Source: Gammaproteobacteria bacterium (GTDB lineage: Bacteria > Pseudomonadota > Gammaproteobacteria > WFUO01). From it: 34,278 bases of DNA. Location: contig WFUO01000012.1 of NCBI GenBank assembly GCA_015484945.1, positions 1 to 34,278 of the forward strand, read 5' to 3'. Below are positions 8,897 through 17,573 of the stretch, piece by piece. The position numbers and the translations under genes were made by a program. The notes beneath the pieces were generated by a model. It worked only from the letters and a program-made list of their open reading frames with translations. It was not told the DNA's origin and did not search any database. Numbering within the stretch: position 1 is the first letter of the stretch; the number at the start of each line of letters is the position of its first letter.

Positions 8897-10090
8897 TCAG
8901 CGACGCACCACCCTGCCAGTTGAACGCCGCAGCCAGCGTTTCGGGTCCACCGGCTTGCCCTGGTGGCGAATCTCGAAGTACAGGCCACTGTAGCGCTGTC
9001 CGCCGCTGTCGCCGGCGCTGGCGATGACATCGCCGGCATCGACCCATTCTCCAACTTCCTTGAGCAGCGACTGGTTGTGCCCGTACAGGCTCATATAGCC
9101 GTTGCCGTGATCGATGATCAGCAGGTTGCCGTAACCGCGCAACCAGTCGGCGAACGCCACGCGTCCATGCGAGATGGCGCGCACCTCGCGCCCGCGCGGC
9201 GTGCGGATGACGATGCCCCTCCATTTCAGGTTGCCGATTCGCCGCCTGGTGCCGAATCGCACCACCACGCGCCCGTTCACGGGCCACGGCAACAGGCCCC
9301 TGAGGCTGGCGAATGGCCGGTGCTGACCGTCCCCGGACGGGATGTCGTCGAGCGTCTGGCGGATGGCCTGCAACACGCGCTGCAATTCGCGTTCCGCGCG
9401 CCGCAGCGTGCGCAGACGTTGCCCCTTGCTGCGGATGTCGCGTGCCAGGCGACGCAACATGGCGCGCCGCTGACGACGGCCAGCCTGCAACGCATGCCGC
9501 TCGTCGCGCTGGCGTCGATACAGGCCGTCCAGTGCCCGGCGCTGCTGTTGGATCTGCGCCGTAACCCGGCGCAACTCGTCGAGCTTGCGATCGATCAGCG
9601 TGATACGCCGGCTGCGGTCGCGTATCAGATAATCGTAATAAACGAGAATGCGCTGAATGCGCGCCGGGTCGCCCTGGTTGAGCAGGATCTTAAGCTGTTC
9701 CTGGCGCCCCATCGCATAGCTGGCGCGGATCTGACCGCCCAGCACCTCCCGCTGCACGGCAAGCTCGCGCCGCAGCCGACGCTGCCGCTGGCGCAGACTG
9801 GCCAGCCGGCGCTGTGACCGGGCGATCATCTTGCGCAACTGGCGCAGACGCCGGTCGATGCGGCCGATGCGGCGTTCGATATCGCGCAGGCCATTGCGGG
9901 TCCGCTCGCGCTCGGCCCGCGCCCGCGCGAGCGCCTGCTGCAGGGCGTGAATGCGCGCCTGGACACGACGCAATTCAGCGGCGCGGCGCGCGCTGTCTTC
10001 GGCCTCGCCGGCGGAAAGGATGGGTGGCGCGAGGGCCACCAGGCACAGAACAAACGCGAACAGGCGTCTGCCGGTGCCCGTGCGTATCAC
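8897..10090 (-). CDS. envC: Murein hydrolase activator EnvC family protein (M23/LytM domain)
   Basis: A 397-residue periplasmic protein. It has an N-terminal signal peptide ([20 protein letters not shown]), then a long arginine-rich coiled coil (about residues 30-245), then a LytM/M23 domain from [14 protein letters not shown]. The zinc-binding residues of active M23 peptidases are absent: the first metal region reads [11 protein letters not shown] and the last motif is YFEIRHQG rather than HxH. This matches EnvC, which activates amidases instead of cutting peptidoglycan itself. The GTG start overlaps the gpmI stop in a GTGA, indicating translational coupling. Confidence 0.92.
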   Translation of the reverse strand: MIRTGTGRRLFAFVLCLVALAPPILSAGEAEDSARRAAELRRVQARIHALQQALARARAERERTRNGLRDIERRIGRIDRRLRQLRKMIARSQRRLASLRQRQRRLRRELAVQREVLGGQIRASYAMGRQEQLKILLNQGDPARIQRILVYYDYLIRDRSRRITLIDRKLDELRRVTAQIQQQRRALDGLYRRQRDERHALQAGRRQRRAMLRRLARDIRSKGQRLRTLRRAERELQRVLQAIRQTLDDIPSGDGQHRPFASLRGLLPWPVNGRVVVRFGTRRRIGNLKWRGIVIRTPRGREVRAISHGRVAFADWLRGYGNLLIIDHGNGYMSLYGHNQSLLKEVGEWVDAGDVIASAGDSGGQRYSGLYFEIRHQGKPVDPKRWLRRSTGRVVRR

Positions 10091-11637
10091 GACTCGTCCA
10101 ACTCCACCAGCGACGAGCCGGTCATTTCCGTGGGCTTGTCCATGCCCATAAGATAGATCATGCTCGGTACCACGTCACTGAGCGCGCCATTCGGCAACAT
10201 CCTGGCCGGCCGGCCAACATAGATCAGCGGGACAGGGTCGGTGGTATGTGCGGTGTGCGCCTGGCCGGTCCTTTCATCACGCATCTTCTCGGCATTGCCA
10301 TGATCGGCGGTGATCAGCATCTCGCCGCCAACCTTTTTCAGCGCTTCGTCGATACGTCCGAGACAGATGTCGAGGGCCTCGATGGCCTTGACCGCGGCTT
10401 CGAAATTGCCGGTATGGCCGACCATGTCGGGGTTGGCGTAGTTGCAGATGATCACATCGAACTGTCCGCTCTCGATGGCCTCGACCAGCTTGTCGGTCAG
10501 CATCGGCGCATTCATCTCCGGCTGCATGTCGTAGGTCGTCACCTTCGGTGACGGCACCAGTATCCGCTCTTCGTCGGGAAAGGGTTCTTCACGCCCGCCA
10601 TTGAAGAAAAAGGTCACATGCGCATATTTTTCCGTCTCCGCGATCCGCAACTGACGCAGGCCATGATTGGCGAGATATTCACCAAACACGTTGACCATGC
10701 GTTCCGGCGGAAACGCGACAGGCACATCGAAATCCGAGGAGTATTCGGTCAGGCTGACGAAACGCCCGAGCACCGGTGCCACGCCACGGTCGAAGCAGTC
10801 GAAGTCCGGCTCGATGAACGGCCGCGTGATCTGGCGCGCGCGGTCGGATCGGTAGTTCATGAAGATCACCACGTCGCCATCGTGGATGGAAACCGTCTCG
10901 CCGTTGCTGTCGCGCACCGCCGTGGCCTGTACGAATTCGTCGGTCTCGCCGCGTCCGTAGGCCTTTTCCAGTCCTTCCAGCGCACTGTCCACGATCACAT
11001 CGGCCTGGCCGTGCGCAATCAGGTCGTAGGCGGCCTTGATGCGCGGCCAGCGGTGATCGCGGTCCATGGCGTAGTAACGCCCGATGACGGAGGCGAAACG
11101 GCCGCCGCCGTATTCACGAAACTTCTCTTCCATGCTGGTGATGGATTCGCGCGCACTCTTGGGTGGCGTGTCACGGCCGTCGAGGAAGGCATGCAGATAG
11201 ACATCCTGCGCACCGCGTTCGACCGCCAGCTTGACCATCGCATGGATGTGTTCCTCGTGGCTGTGCACACCGCCGGGCGACAGCAGACCAAGAACGTGAA
11301 CGGCGCGACCGTTGTCGATGGCCAGATCCACGGCATCGGTCAGAGTCTGGTTGGTGAAGAACGATCCGGTGCGGATGGCGCGGCTCACGCGCGTGAACTC
11401 CTGGTAAACGACCCGGCCTGACCCCAGGTTCAGGTGCCCGACCTCGGAATTGCCCATCTGTTCGGCCGGCAGGCCGACTGCCGCGCCCGAGGTGCGGATC
11501 AGCGTATGCGGATACGCCGACCACAAGCGGTCCCAGACCGGCTTGTTGGCCGCATGAATGGCGTTGTATTCGGTCTTTTCGCTATAGCCCCAGCCATCGA
11601 GGATGACCAGCAGCATCGGTTTGGGTCTGCCTGACAT
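10087..11637 (-). CDS. gpmI: 2,3-bisphosphoglycerate-independent phosphoglycerate mutase
   Basis: Glycolytic and gluconeogenic enzyme interconverting 3- and 2-phosphoglycerate, with two manganese ions. The ATG at 11637 ([17 protein letters not shown]) is preferred over the track start at 11715; AAGGAAAA lies upstream and the 516-residue length matches the family. Motifs: [19 protein letters not shown], the Ser nucleophile in [23 protein letters not shown] and [14 protein letters not shown], and the late metal motifs [12 protein letters not shown] and [11 protein letters not shown]. It heads the gpmI-envC-ctp-yibQ string, a frequent gammaproteobacterial arrangement. Confidence 0.97.
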   Translation of the reverse strand: MSGRPKPMLLVILDGWGYSEKTEYNAIHAANKPVWDRLWSAYPHTLIRTSGAAVGLPAEQMGNSEVGHLNLGSGRVVYQEFTRVSRAIRTGSFFTNQTLTDAVDLAIDNGRAVHVLGLLSPGGVHSHEEHIHAMVKLAVERGAQDVYLHAFLDGRDTPPKSARESITSMEEKFREYGGGRFASVIGRYYAMDRDHRWPRIKAAYDLIAHGQADVIVDSALEGLEKAYGRGETDEFVQATAVRDSNGETVSIHDGDVVIFMNYRSDRARQITRPFIEPDFDCFDRGVAPVLGRFVSLTEYSSDFDVPVAFPPERMVNVFGEYLANHGLRQLRIAETEKYAHVTFFFNGGREEPFPDEERILVPSPKVTTYDMQPEMNAPMLTDKLVEAIESGQFDVIICNYANPDMVGHTGNFEAAVKAIEALDICLGRIDEALKKVGGEMLITADHGNAEKMRDERTGQAHTAHTTDPVPLIYVGRPARMLPNGALSDVVPSMIYLMGMDKPTEMTGSSLVELDES

Positions 11638-11722
11638 CAATCTGTTTTCCTTGCTTGTCTCGTCTGCGAGCAGGCGCGCGCAACATGCCCGGGCCACGAC
11701 GACGGGACCGGACACGCAATAT

Positions 11723-11737
11723 TTAGACCAAGTCTAA
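11723..11737. promoter_or_regulatory. Perfect inverted repeat upstream of gpmI
   Basis: TTAGAC and GTCTAA are separated by CAA, about 86 bases upstream of the gpmI start codon and about 130 bases before the arsR promoter. It has operator geometry, but I do not recognise a regulator for it. Confidence 0.3.
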
Positions 11738-11847
11738 CCTGATCCTGCCCTTGAATCGAGTGGTTGCCGCCGGCGGACGTGAAAAATCTGGCGTGATCGC
11801 CGGCCGGTAAAACATCGCAAAAAGTAAGCTATCTGGTAACGGGTGCT

Positions 11848-11873
11848 ATACAAACAATGTATTATTGTATAAT
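11848..11873 (+). promoter_or_regulatory. Promoter and candidate autoregulatory operator of the ArsR gene
   Basis: A consensus TATAAT at 11868-11873 lies in an AT-rich island. Overlapping it are short dyads, ACAAT-GTATT-ATTGT and the outer pair ATAC/GTAT, so a bound repressor would cover the -10 element. The -35 match is poor. If transcription starts near 11880, the upstream TTG at 11865 used in the ORF track cannot be the start. Confidence 0.5.
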
Positions 11874-11966
11874 GTTCCACTTATAAAAGAAAAGGGACAT
11901 GCGGATCCAATGGAAAATCCCGAGTTCATGGGCATGGCTTGCCCGCTAACCGATACGGAAGCTGTT

Positions 11967-12284
11967 ATGACAGAAAGCAGTAGTCTGCTCATTACCCAAG
12001 ACGAAGACATCGACCGTGCCTCGCGTTCGCTCAAGGCCATGTCGCACCCGCTGAGGCTCAAGATTCTCTGCACACTGGGTGATCGCGAGGTCAGTGTCCA
12101 GGACATCGTCGAACATGTCGGTACTTCGCAGAGCAATATCTCCCAGCATCTTGCCATCCTGCGCGACAAGGGCATCCTCTCGTCACGCAAGGACGCCAAC
12201 CGGGTTTATTACCGGGTCGGCGACCCTCGCACGCTGCGCCTGATCAGCATGATGCGGGAAGTCTTCTGCAGTTCCGAGATGTAA
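11967..12284 (+). CDS. ArsR-family regulator with the SqrR/BigR/YgaV dithiol pair
   Basis: A 105-residue winged-helix repressor. I choose the ATG at 11967 because GGAAG sits 6 bases upstream and its length resembles YgaV; an ATG at 11910 is an alternative. The core reads KAMSHPLRLKILCTLGD, then the recognition helix region TSQSNISQHLAILRDKGI and the wing SSRKDANRVYYRV. Two cysteines, Cys35 (KILC) and Cys101 (EVFC), are 66 residues apart. This equals the spacing of the tetrasulfide-forming pair I recall for SqrR (41/107) and BigR (42/108). No metal-binding ELCVCDL-type motif is present. With a DUF2892 protein, rhodanese and thioredoxin downstream, a persulfide or reactive-sulfur sensor is the best inference. 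Confidence 0.85.
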   Translation: MTESSSLLITQDEDIDRASRSLKAMSHPLRLKILCTLGDREVSVQDIVEHVGTSQSNISQHLAILRDKGILSSRKDANRVYYRVGDPRTLRLISMMREVFCSSEM

Positions 12285-12289
12285 CCAGG

Positions 12290-12347
12290 GCACAGGCAGG
12301 TTGCCGGATAGCGAACCATGGGGCGAGACTCCCGGTTCATCCTGTGC
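12290..12347. other. Folded intergenic segment after the ArsR gene
   Basis: An outer stem GCACAGG/CCTGTGC encloses an inner GAACC/GGTTC stem with GGG/CCC pairs. No T-run follows, so it looks more like a structured spacer or partial attenuator than a terminator. Confidence 0.3.
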
Positions 12348-12401
12348 TGTCCCTTCACCCGGGCGCATGCCCATCATCATAAAAAAGACCGGAGGTAGAT
12401 C

Positions 12402-12626
12402 ATGACAACCGAGCGTTTGGTACGTATCTTTGCTGGCACTTTCATCCTGCTGTCACTGGGCCTGGGCGTGCAGGGCAGCCCGATCTTCCACAACGTGAAC
12501 TGGCTGTGGTTCACCGCCTTTGTGGGCGCCAACCTGTTGCAGAGCGGGTTTACGAAATTCTGCCCACTGGAGATCATTCTCTCCAAACTGGGTGTGAAGA
12601 GCGGCTGCCAGGCCACCTCGTCCTGA
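12402..12626 (+). CDS. DUF2892 (YgaP-type) small inner-membrane protein
   Basis: A 74-residue protein with an excellent ribosome site (GGAGG 7 bases upstream). It has two membrane segments, RIFAGTFILLSLGLGV and WLWFTAFVGANLLQSGF, followed by TKFCPLEIILSKLGVKSGC. This pattern matches the C-terminal membrane part of E. coli YgaP, a rhodanese-DUF2892 fusion. Here the two halves of YgaP appear as separate neighbouring genes. Two cysteines lie after the second segment, in the KFCPL region and near the end. The function of the domain is unclear; a role in handling sulfur species at the membrane is inference from context. Confidence 0.85.
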   Translation: MTTERLVRIFAGTFILLSLGLGVQGSPIFHNVNWLWFTAFVGANLLQSGFTKFCPLEIILSKLGVKSGCQATSS

Positions 12627-12658
12627 CCAATCACCCACCACGCTGAACGGAAACATCG

Positions 12659-13081
12659 ATGGAACAACTGCTTGAATTCGTAGGTAACCACCTGTTGCTG
12701 AGCACCAGCTTCGTGGCCCTGCTGGTCATGTTCATCATGGCTGGCGGTTCCTCGCGGCATGGCTGTAACGAGATATCGCCGCTCGAAGCCGCGGCACTGA
12801 CCAACCGCGAGAACGCAGTGCTCATCGATACCCGTGAGGCCGGTGAATTCGCCGACGGGCACATCGTCAATGCCCTCAACGTGCCCGTCGGCGAGGCCGA
12901 AAAACAGATCGAAAAACTGGAAAAATACAAGAAACGCCCACTGGTGCTGTACTGCCGCAGCGGGCACCGCTCCGGTACGCTGTGCAAGCTGCTGCGCCAG
13001 GCCGGGTTCGAAAAGGTCTATAACCTGCGTGGCGGCATCATGGCCTGGGAGCGTGAAAAACTGCCGATAACACGCGGCTGA
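12659..13081 (+). CDS. Membrane-anchored rhodanese-like sulfurtransferase (YibN-like)
   Basis: A 140-residue protein with one N-terminal membrane anchor (LLLSTSFVALLVMFIMAGG) followed by a single rhodanese domain facing the cytoplasm. The active loop is YCRSGHRSG with the catalytic Cys, preceded by VLIDTREAGEFADGHI and followed by KVYNLRGGIMAW. It resembles YibN, which usually precedes grxC/secB/gpsA in gammaproteobacteria. Here it sits upstream of thioredoxin 2, secB and gpsA. The gene lies 32 bases after the DUF2892 gene. Sulfane-sulfur transfer is known for the fold; the physiological acceptor is unknown. Confidence 0.92.
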   Translation: MEQLLEFVGNHLLLSTSFVALLVMFIMAGGSSRHGCNEISPLEAAALTNRENAVLIDTREAGEFADGHIVNALNVPVGEAEKQIEKLEKYKKRPLVLYCRSGHRSGTLCKLLRQAGFEKVYNLRGGIMAWEREKLPITRG

Positions 13082-13157
13082 ATGACGCACGAATTGAACT
13101 GGACGCTGTTGCGCCCCATATCTCCCGTGATTTTGGACAACACGGGAACCCTGCGAC

Positions 13158-13592
13158 ATGAGTGACACACAACAGATCGTCTGTCCACACTGCCATACCG
13201 CCAACCGGGTGCCGGCAAACAGGGATGCGCGACAGGCCAAGTGCGGCCGCTGCAAGCAGGCGCTGTTCGATGGCCGCCCGGTCGAGCTGGATGCGGCCGC
13301 TTTCGAGCGGCATATCGGCAACAACGACATTCCGGTACTGGTGGATTTCTGGGCCAGCTGGTGCGGGCCCTGCAAGATGATGGCGCCGGCGTTTGCCGAG
13401 GCCGCAAAACGGCTTGAACCGGACGTGCGCCTGGCCAAGCTTGAAACCGATCGCGAGCAGTCCGTCGCCGCGCGTTACGGTATCCGCAGCATCCCTACCC
13501 TGGTGCTGTTCCGGCATGGTCACGAGATCGCGCGCCAGGCCGGTGCCATGGATGCCGCCAGTATCACAGGCTGGGTGCGACAGCACCTGTAA
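13158..13592 (+). CDS. trxC: Thioredoxin 2 (TrxC) with N-terminal zinc ribbon
   Basis: A 144-residue thioredoxin. The N-terminus has two CxxC pairs (CPHC and CGRC, about residues 9-12 and 29-32) that form the zinc site typical of TrxC. The thioredoxin fold follows, with the active site FWASWCGPCKMM (Cys69 and Cys72) and the cis-proline segment IRSIPTLVLF. TrxC is a cytoplasmic disulfide reductase tied to oxidative stress. Its position between a rhodanese and secB takes the place grxC often holds in this neighbourhood, and it could reduce persulfides made by the rhodanese (inference). Confidence 0.94.
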   Translation: MSDTQQIVCPHCHTANRVPANRDARQAKCGRCKQALFDGRPVELDAAAFERHIGNNDIPVLVDFWASWCGPCKMMAPAFAEAAKRLEPDVRLAKLETDREQSVAARYGIRSIPTLVLFRHGHEIARQAGAMDAASITGWVRQHL

Positions 13593-13637
13593 ACGGCTGC
13601 TGCAGGCCACAACCCTCAACGAATCAGGAAACGACGA

Positions 13638-14096
13638 ATGACTGAAGAACAACAGGGCAGCGAGCCCAACCGCAATCTGACACTGCTCAGTATCTATCTG
13701 AAAGACTGTTCCTACGAGGCGCCCAATACACCGGGGATCTTCGAGAGTGACGCCGCGCCCGACATGAACCTGGACATCAGCGTGGAATCGAAACATCTCG
13801 AACAAGACCGCTTCGAGGTCACCGTCTCGGTCACCGTTACCGCCAGATTTGGCGACAAGACCGCATTCCTGGTCGAGGTTCAGCAGGCTGGCCTGTTCGT
13901 TATCAGCGGTTTCGACAACCAGGAAGTAGGCCCCATCCTCGGTATCTATTGCCCCAACATGCTGTTCCCGTATGCGCGTGAGGCGGTCGCCAACCTGGTC
14001 GGCAAGGGCGGCTTCCCGCAACTGATGCTGGAGCCGGTCAACTTCGAGGCCATGTATGCCCAAAGTCTGGAACAACAAGGTCAGCGCGTGAACTGA
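13638..14096 (+). CDS. secB: Protein-export chaperone SecB
   Basis: A 152-residue cytoplasmic tetrameric chaperone that keeps preproteins unfolded and delivers them to SecA. Family signatures: LLSIYLKDCSYEAPN near the N-terminus, DMNLDISVESKHL, TAFLVEVQQAGLF and the strongly conserved CPNMLFPYAREAVANLV, followed by GGFPQLMLEPVNFEAMY. The gene lies 45 bases after trxC and 64 bases before gpsA, the standard secB-gpsA arrangement. Confidence 0.98.
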   Translation: MTEEQQGSEPNRNLTLLSIYLKDCSYEAPNTPGIFESDAAPDMNLDISVESKHLEQDRFEVTVSVTVTARFGDKTAFLVEVQQAGLFVISGFDNQEVGPILGIYCPNMLFPYAREAVANLVGKGGFPQLMLEPVNFEAMYAQSLEQQGQRVN

Positions 14097-14160
14097 TACC
14101 GACATGCCGAGCGATCACGATGTCCCTGTCTGGCTGTTACCGCGGAGGCACGACGCCTAG

Positions 14161-15174
14161 ATGAACCAGATCGCTGTCATCGGCGCCGGTTCCTGGGGCA
14201 CTGCCCTGGCCGTGCTGCTGGCACGCAATGGCGTGCACGTACGGCTATGGGGCAACGAGCCCGATCAACTGGACCGCATGCGCCAGACGCGCTGCAACGA
14301 TCGCTATCTGCCGGGTATCGCACTGCCCGAAAGGTTGTCCATCACCGACGATCTGGAAGAGGCGGTATCGTCTTGCGACGACATACTGCTGGTGGTGCCC
14401 AGCCACGCCTTTCGCATGGTGCTGGAGCGGCTGCATCCGCTGTTGCGTGACGGTGCGCGACTGGCCGGTGCCGCCAAGGGATTCGAACAGGGCACGCACA
14501 AGCTCCTGCACGAGGTGGTGGAAGAGGTCTGTCCGGGACATGACTATGCGGTCGTCTCGGGCCCTACCTTTGCATTGGAGGTGGCGCGCGGACTCCCGAC
14601 CGCGGTCACGGTCGCCAGCCGCAGTACCGCACTGGCCGAGGACTGGGCCGCGTGTCTGCACAACGACAGCTTCCGCGCCTATACCAGTGACGATGTGATC
14701 GGCCTGGAGATCGGTGGCGCGGTCAAGAACGTCATGGCCATTGCAGCGGGTATTTCCGACGGCCTGGGTTTTGGCGCCAATACCCGGGCCGCGCTGATCA
14801 CCCGGGGTCTGCACGAAATCATGCTGCTTGGCAGCAGCCTGGGCGGCAGGCGCGAGACCTTCATGGGCCTGAGCGGGCTGGGCGATCTGGTACTGACCTG
14901 TACCGACGATCTTTCACGCAACCGACGCTTTGGTCTGGCGCTGGCAGCGGGCAAGTCCCGTGACCAGGCGCTGGCCGGAATAGGCCAGGTCGTCGAGGGC
15001 CTGCAGACCGCCAGTGAAGTGGATGCGCTCGCGCGCCGGCATCAGGTGCCGATGCCGATCACAGAACAGGTGTGCCGCGTGCTGTATCAGGGCGCCGATC
15101 CTCACGAGGCCGTGCAGACACTGTTTAGGCGGCGTCTCAGGGCGGAGTTCAACGACGGCGATCTCTCTCAATAA
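14161..15174 (+). CDS. gpsA: Glycerol-3-phosphate dehydrogenase [NAD(P)+]
   Basis: A 337-residue cytoplasmic enzyme reducing dihydroxyacetone phosphate to sn-glycerol-3-phosphate for phospholipid synthesis. The N-terminal dinucleotide-binding motif is IAVIGAGSWGTALAVLLARNG. Other motifs are LLVVPSHAFRMVL, AAKGFEQGTHKLLHEV, SGPTFALEVARGLPTAV, GGAVKNVMAIAAGISDGLGFGAN with the catalytic Lys, and GLSGLGDLVLTCT. Its last 7 bases overlap the convergent kinase gene, so there is no room for a private terminator. Confidence 0.98.
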   Translation: MNQIAVIGAGSWGTALAVLLARNGVHVRLWGNEPDQLDRMRQTRCNDRYLPGIALPERLSITDDLEEAVSSCDDILLVVPSHAFRMVLERLHPLLRDGARLAGAAKGFEQGTHKLLHEVVEEVCPGHDYAVVSGPTFALEVARGLPTAVTVASRSTALAEDWAACLHNDSFRAYTSDDVIGLEIGGAVKNVMAIAAGISDGLGFGANTRAALITRGLHEIMLLGSSLGGRRETFMGLSGLGDLVLTCTDDLSRNRRFGLALAAGKSRDQALAGIGQVVEGLQTASEVDALARRHQVPMPITEQVCRVLYQGADPHEAVQTLFRRRLRAEFNDGDLSQ

Positions 15175-17573
15175 GCGACACCCATGGCGCGCAATTTGCG
15201 TTTTGCGGCGGCAAGCCCCTTGCGTGCGGCCTTGCGGTACCAGTAGATGGCCATGCTGCGATTGCGTGCAACACCATACCCATACCGGTACAAATCCCCC
15301 ATCCAGTCCATGGCGATCATGGAACCGTTTCGCGCCGCTTTCTCGAACCAGTATTTCGCGCTGGCATAACTCTTTGCCACGCCCTTGCCGGTGAAGTAGA
15401 GGTAACCCAGATTGTTCATGCTCGCGGCCTGACCCGCGTTCGCCCCCTTGCGGTACCAGCGCGCGGCCGCGCGGTAATTTCGTGGCACCGCAATGCCGTT
15501 CTGGTAAAACCAGCCGATCTTGTTATATGCGCCTGCATACGACCTGCCAGCCGCCTCACGGTACCATGACAGGGCACGCAACAGATCCTTTTTGACGCCT
15601 TTTCCGTTTTCGTACATCAAACCAATGACATAGGCAGACCAACCCGAGCCGAGGCTAACACCCTTGCGCAACAAACGCATCGCCAGCGCGGGATTGCGCC
15701 TTGTTCCCCGGCCCTGCAACGCCATATAACCGAGTACCGCATGCGCATCGCCATGCCCCATCTTCGCAGCCTGAATCAACCATTTGAGTGCCTGGTCATA
15801 CTTCTTGTTCAGATACGCGGCGCTCCCCATCCGGTACAGTTGCGCGGCGGTGTAACGCGGCTTGGCCGGCGCCAGTTTAGTCAGCCTGACGTGCACGGTG
15901 CGCGGTGAGCGGCTGACAAGCACCGACACCGTGCGTGACTTGTATCCTGGCGCGCTGACGTGCAGGCGATACTGGCCTCGCTTGAGTTTCATGCCCTGCA
16001 CGAAAGGCTTGCCATCGGCAAAACTTATGCGCGCATTGTGCGGATGTACGATCACCTTGACTGCATAACGTTTGCGCGCCAGCTTGACCTCGAATGCCGT
16101 ATCACGGTCAAGCTTGATCACACGTTCGACCGGCTCGTATCCCGGAAACGATACCCTGATCCGGTAACGGCCGGCCGGCAGGTTCATGCCGGGTTTGTAA
16201 CGGTAGGGCTTGTCGAGAAACTTTACGAAGGCATACCGCGGCTGTCGCTCGATGGTCAGCCGGTAGGTGATCTGCCTGAGTGTCGCCTTTACCGGCAACA
16301 GGCGGCCCCTTTCGACCGTTACGATCCGCTGCCAGCTGTGATAACCCGGTTTTCTGACAACGATCAGGTGCTTGCCTGCTTTCACGCGCTCCAGGCGGCC
16401 TGGCGTCTTTCCCTTGACCACACCGTCCAGCAACCATTCGCCACCCTCCGGCTCGCTGGCGATACTCAGCGCGCCATATCCGGGGATCAGCCACAGCCAC
16501 GCACCCGCGCCGCCGGCCAGAAGCAGGACAAGCATGACGACAAGCCACAGTCTCTTGCGCGAGCGCCTGGCCGGCGCTGTCATGGGCGGCGGGCCGTCAT
16601 GTGGCTGTTTGCCGGCCTCGGATGGCTTTTCGCCACTGGCCGGATTCATGACCCGTGTCGGCGCATCCGCGTCAACCGGCTCACGCTGGCCCAACAAACA
16701 GTCGAGTACCTGTTGTACCGACTGTGGCCGGTCCCTGGCCACCGGCGCGAGCATCCAGTCGATGGTGCGCAGGAATGTCTCACTGTAGCGCCCGGCCGCC
16801 ACCTCGGCGGCCGGCAGCATGGGATCCGCGCCATGGTTGTGCAGGGCATCGATCCTTTCCGGCGCCTCGGGTGGTGCGGTACCGGTCACGGCCTTGTAGA
16901 GCGTCGCACCAAGGGCATAGATATCACTGCACGGCTGGTGCTTGCTGCGCGTGCTGTACTGTTCGAACGGGGCATAGCCGGGGGTGATGATTCCGGTCAT
17001 CGAACGGCTGTGCTCGCCAAGGGCCTGGCGCGAGGCGCCGAAATCGATCAGCATGGGCGCGCCTTCACGGCGCAGATAGATATTGGCCGGCTTGATGTCG
17101 CGGTGCAGATAGTCTTGTGCATGGATGGCGCGCAGGCCATCGAGTATCGGAATGAAGATGGCGCGCAGCTGCGCCTCGTCCGGATGTGGATGGCGTTTCA
17201 GATATGCGGCGAAGGTCTCACCCTGCTCATAATCCATGACGATATAGCCGGTGCCATTGGCACGAAAGAAACGCAGCACCCGAACGATATTCGGCTCCTT
17301 GAAACGTGCAAGCGTACGCGCTTCCTCCAGAAAACGTTCCAGGCCGAACTCGTAGTCTTCGGCCGCGCTGTCATGGGGCATGACGCTGCTGTCTTCCTGG
17401 TTGCGGGTTGCGATCTCTACCGGAAAGTATTCCTTGATGGCCACATCGGTCTGCAACTCGGTATCCAGGGCCCTGTACGTGATCCCGAAGCTGCCCTGGC
17501 CGAGCACCTCGATGATCTCGTAGTTCTCAATGCGTGCGCCCTTTGTCAGGGCATGCTGGTATGTTCTGGTCAC
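15168..17573 (-). CDS. Membrane Ser/Thr protein kinase with PEGA and Sel1 repeats
   Basis: An 801-residue multidomain protein. Residues about 18-292 form a Hanks-type kinase: glycine loop GQGSFGITY, Lys47 in VAIKEYF, catalytic HRDIKPANI (Asp159) and DFGAS at 177. One membrane helix follows (about 342-362, LWLVVMLVLLLAGGAGAWLW). The outer part starts with PEGA-type modules (SIASEPEGGEWLLDGVVKG, then two related degenerate repeats to about residue 575). It ends with about five or six Sel1 repeats (for example AAKMGHGDAHAVLGYMALQGRG, KIGWFYQNGIAVPRNY). All catalytic residues are present. The sensed signal and the substrate are unknown; Sel1 and PEGA usually mediate protein or surface contacts. 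Confidence 0.93.
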   Translation of the reverse strand: MTRTYQHALTKGARIENYEIIEVLGQGSFGITYRALDTELQTDVAIKEYFPVEIATRNQEDSSVMPHDSAAEDYEFGLERFLEEARTLARFKEPNIVRVLRFFRANGTGYIVMDYEQGETFAAYLKRHPHPDEAQLRAIFIPILDGLRAIHAQDYLHRDIKPANIYLRREGAPMLIDFGASRQALGEHSRSMTGIITPGYAPFEQYSTRSKHQPCSDIYALGATLYKAVTGTAPPEAPERIDALHNHGADPMLPAAEVAAGRYSETFLRTIDWMLAPVARDRPQSVQQVLDCLLGQREPVDADAPTRVMNPASGEKPSEAGKQPHDGPPPMTAPARRSRKRLWLVVMLVLLLAGGAGAWLWLIPGYGALSIASEPEGGEWLLDGVVKGKTPGRLERVKAGKHLIVVRKPGYHSWQRIVTVERGRLLPVKATLRQITYRLTIERQPRYAFVKFLDKPYRYKPGMNLPAGRYRIRVSFPGYEPVERVIKLDRDTAFEVKLARKRYAVKVIVHPHNARISFADGKPFVQGMKLKRGQYRLHVSAPGYKSRTVSVLVSRSPRTVHVRLTKLAPAKPRYTAAQLYRMGSAAYLNKKYDQALKWLIQAAKMGHGDAHAVLGYMALQGRGTRRNPALAMRLLRKGVSLGSGWSAYVIGLMYENGKGVKKDLLRALSWYREAAGRSYAGAYNKIGWFYQNGIAVPRNYRAAARWYRKGANAGQAASMNNLGYLYFTGKGVAKSYASAKYWFEKAARNGSMIAMDWMGDLYRYGYGVARNRSMAIYWYRKAARKGLAAAKRKLRAMGVAY

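Noticed and set aside
8897-9300. EnvC as a decayed peptidase because metal residues are missing
   Set aside because: Loss of the zinc ligands is normal for EnvC-type amidase activators, so it is not a pseudogene sign.
12377-14105. Large minus-strand frames opposite the DUF2892, rhodanese, trxC and secB genes
   Set aside because: All the plus-strand genes here have strong motifs; the minus frames are high-GC shadows without domains.
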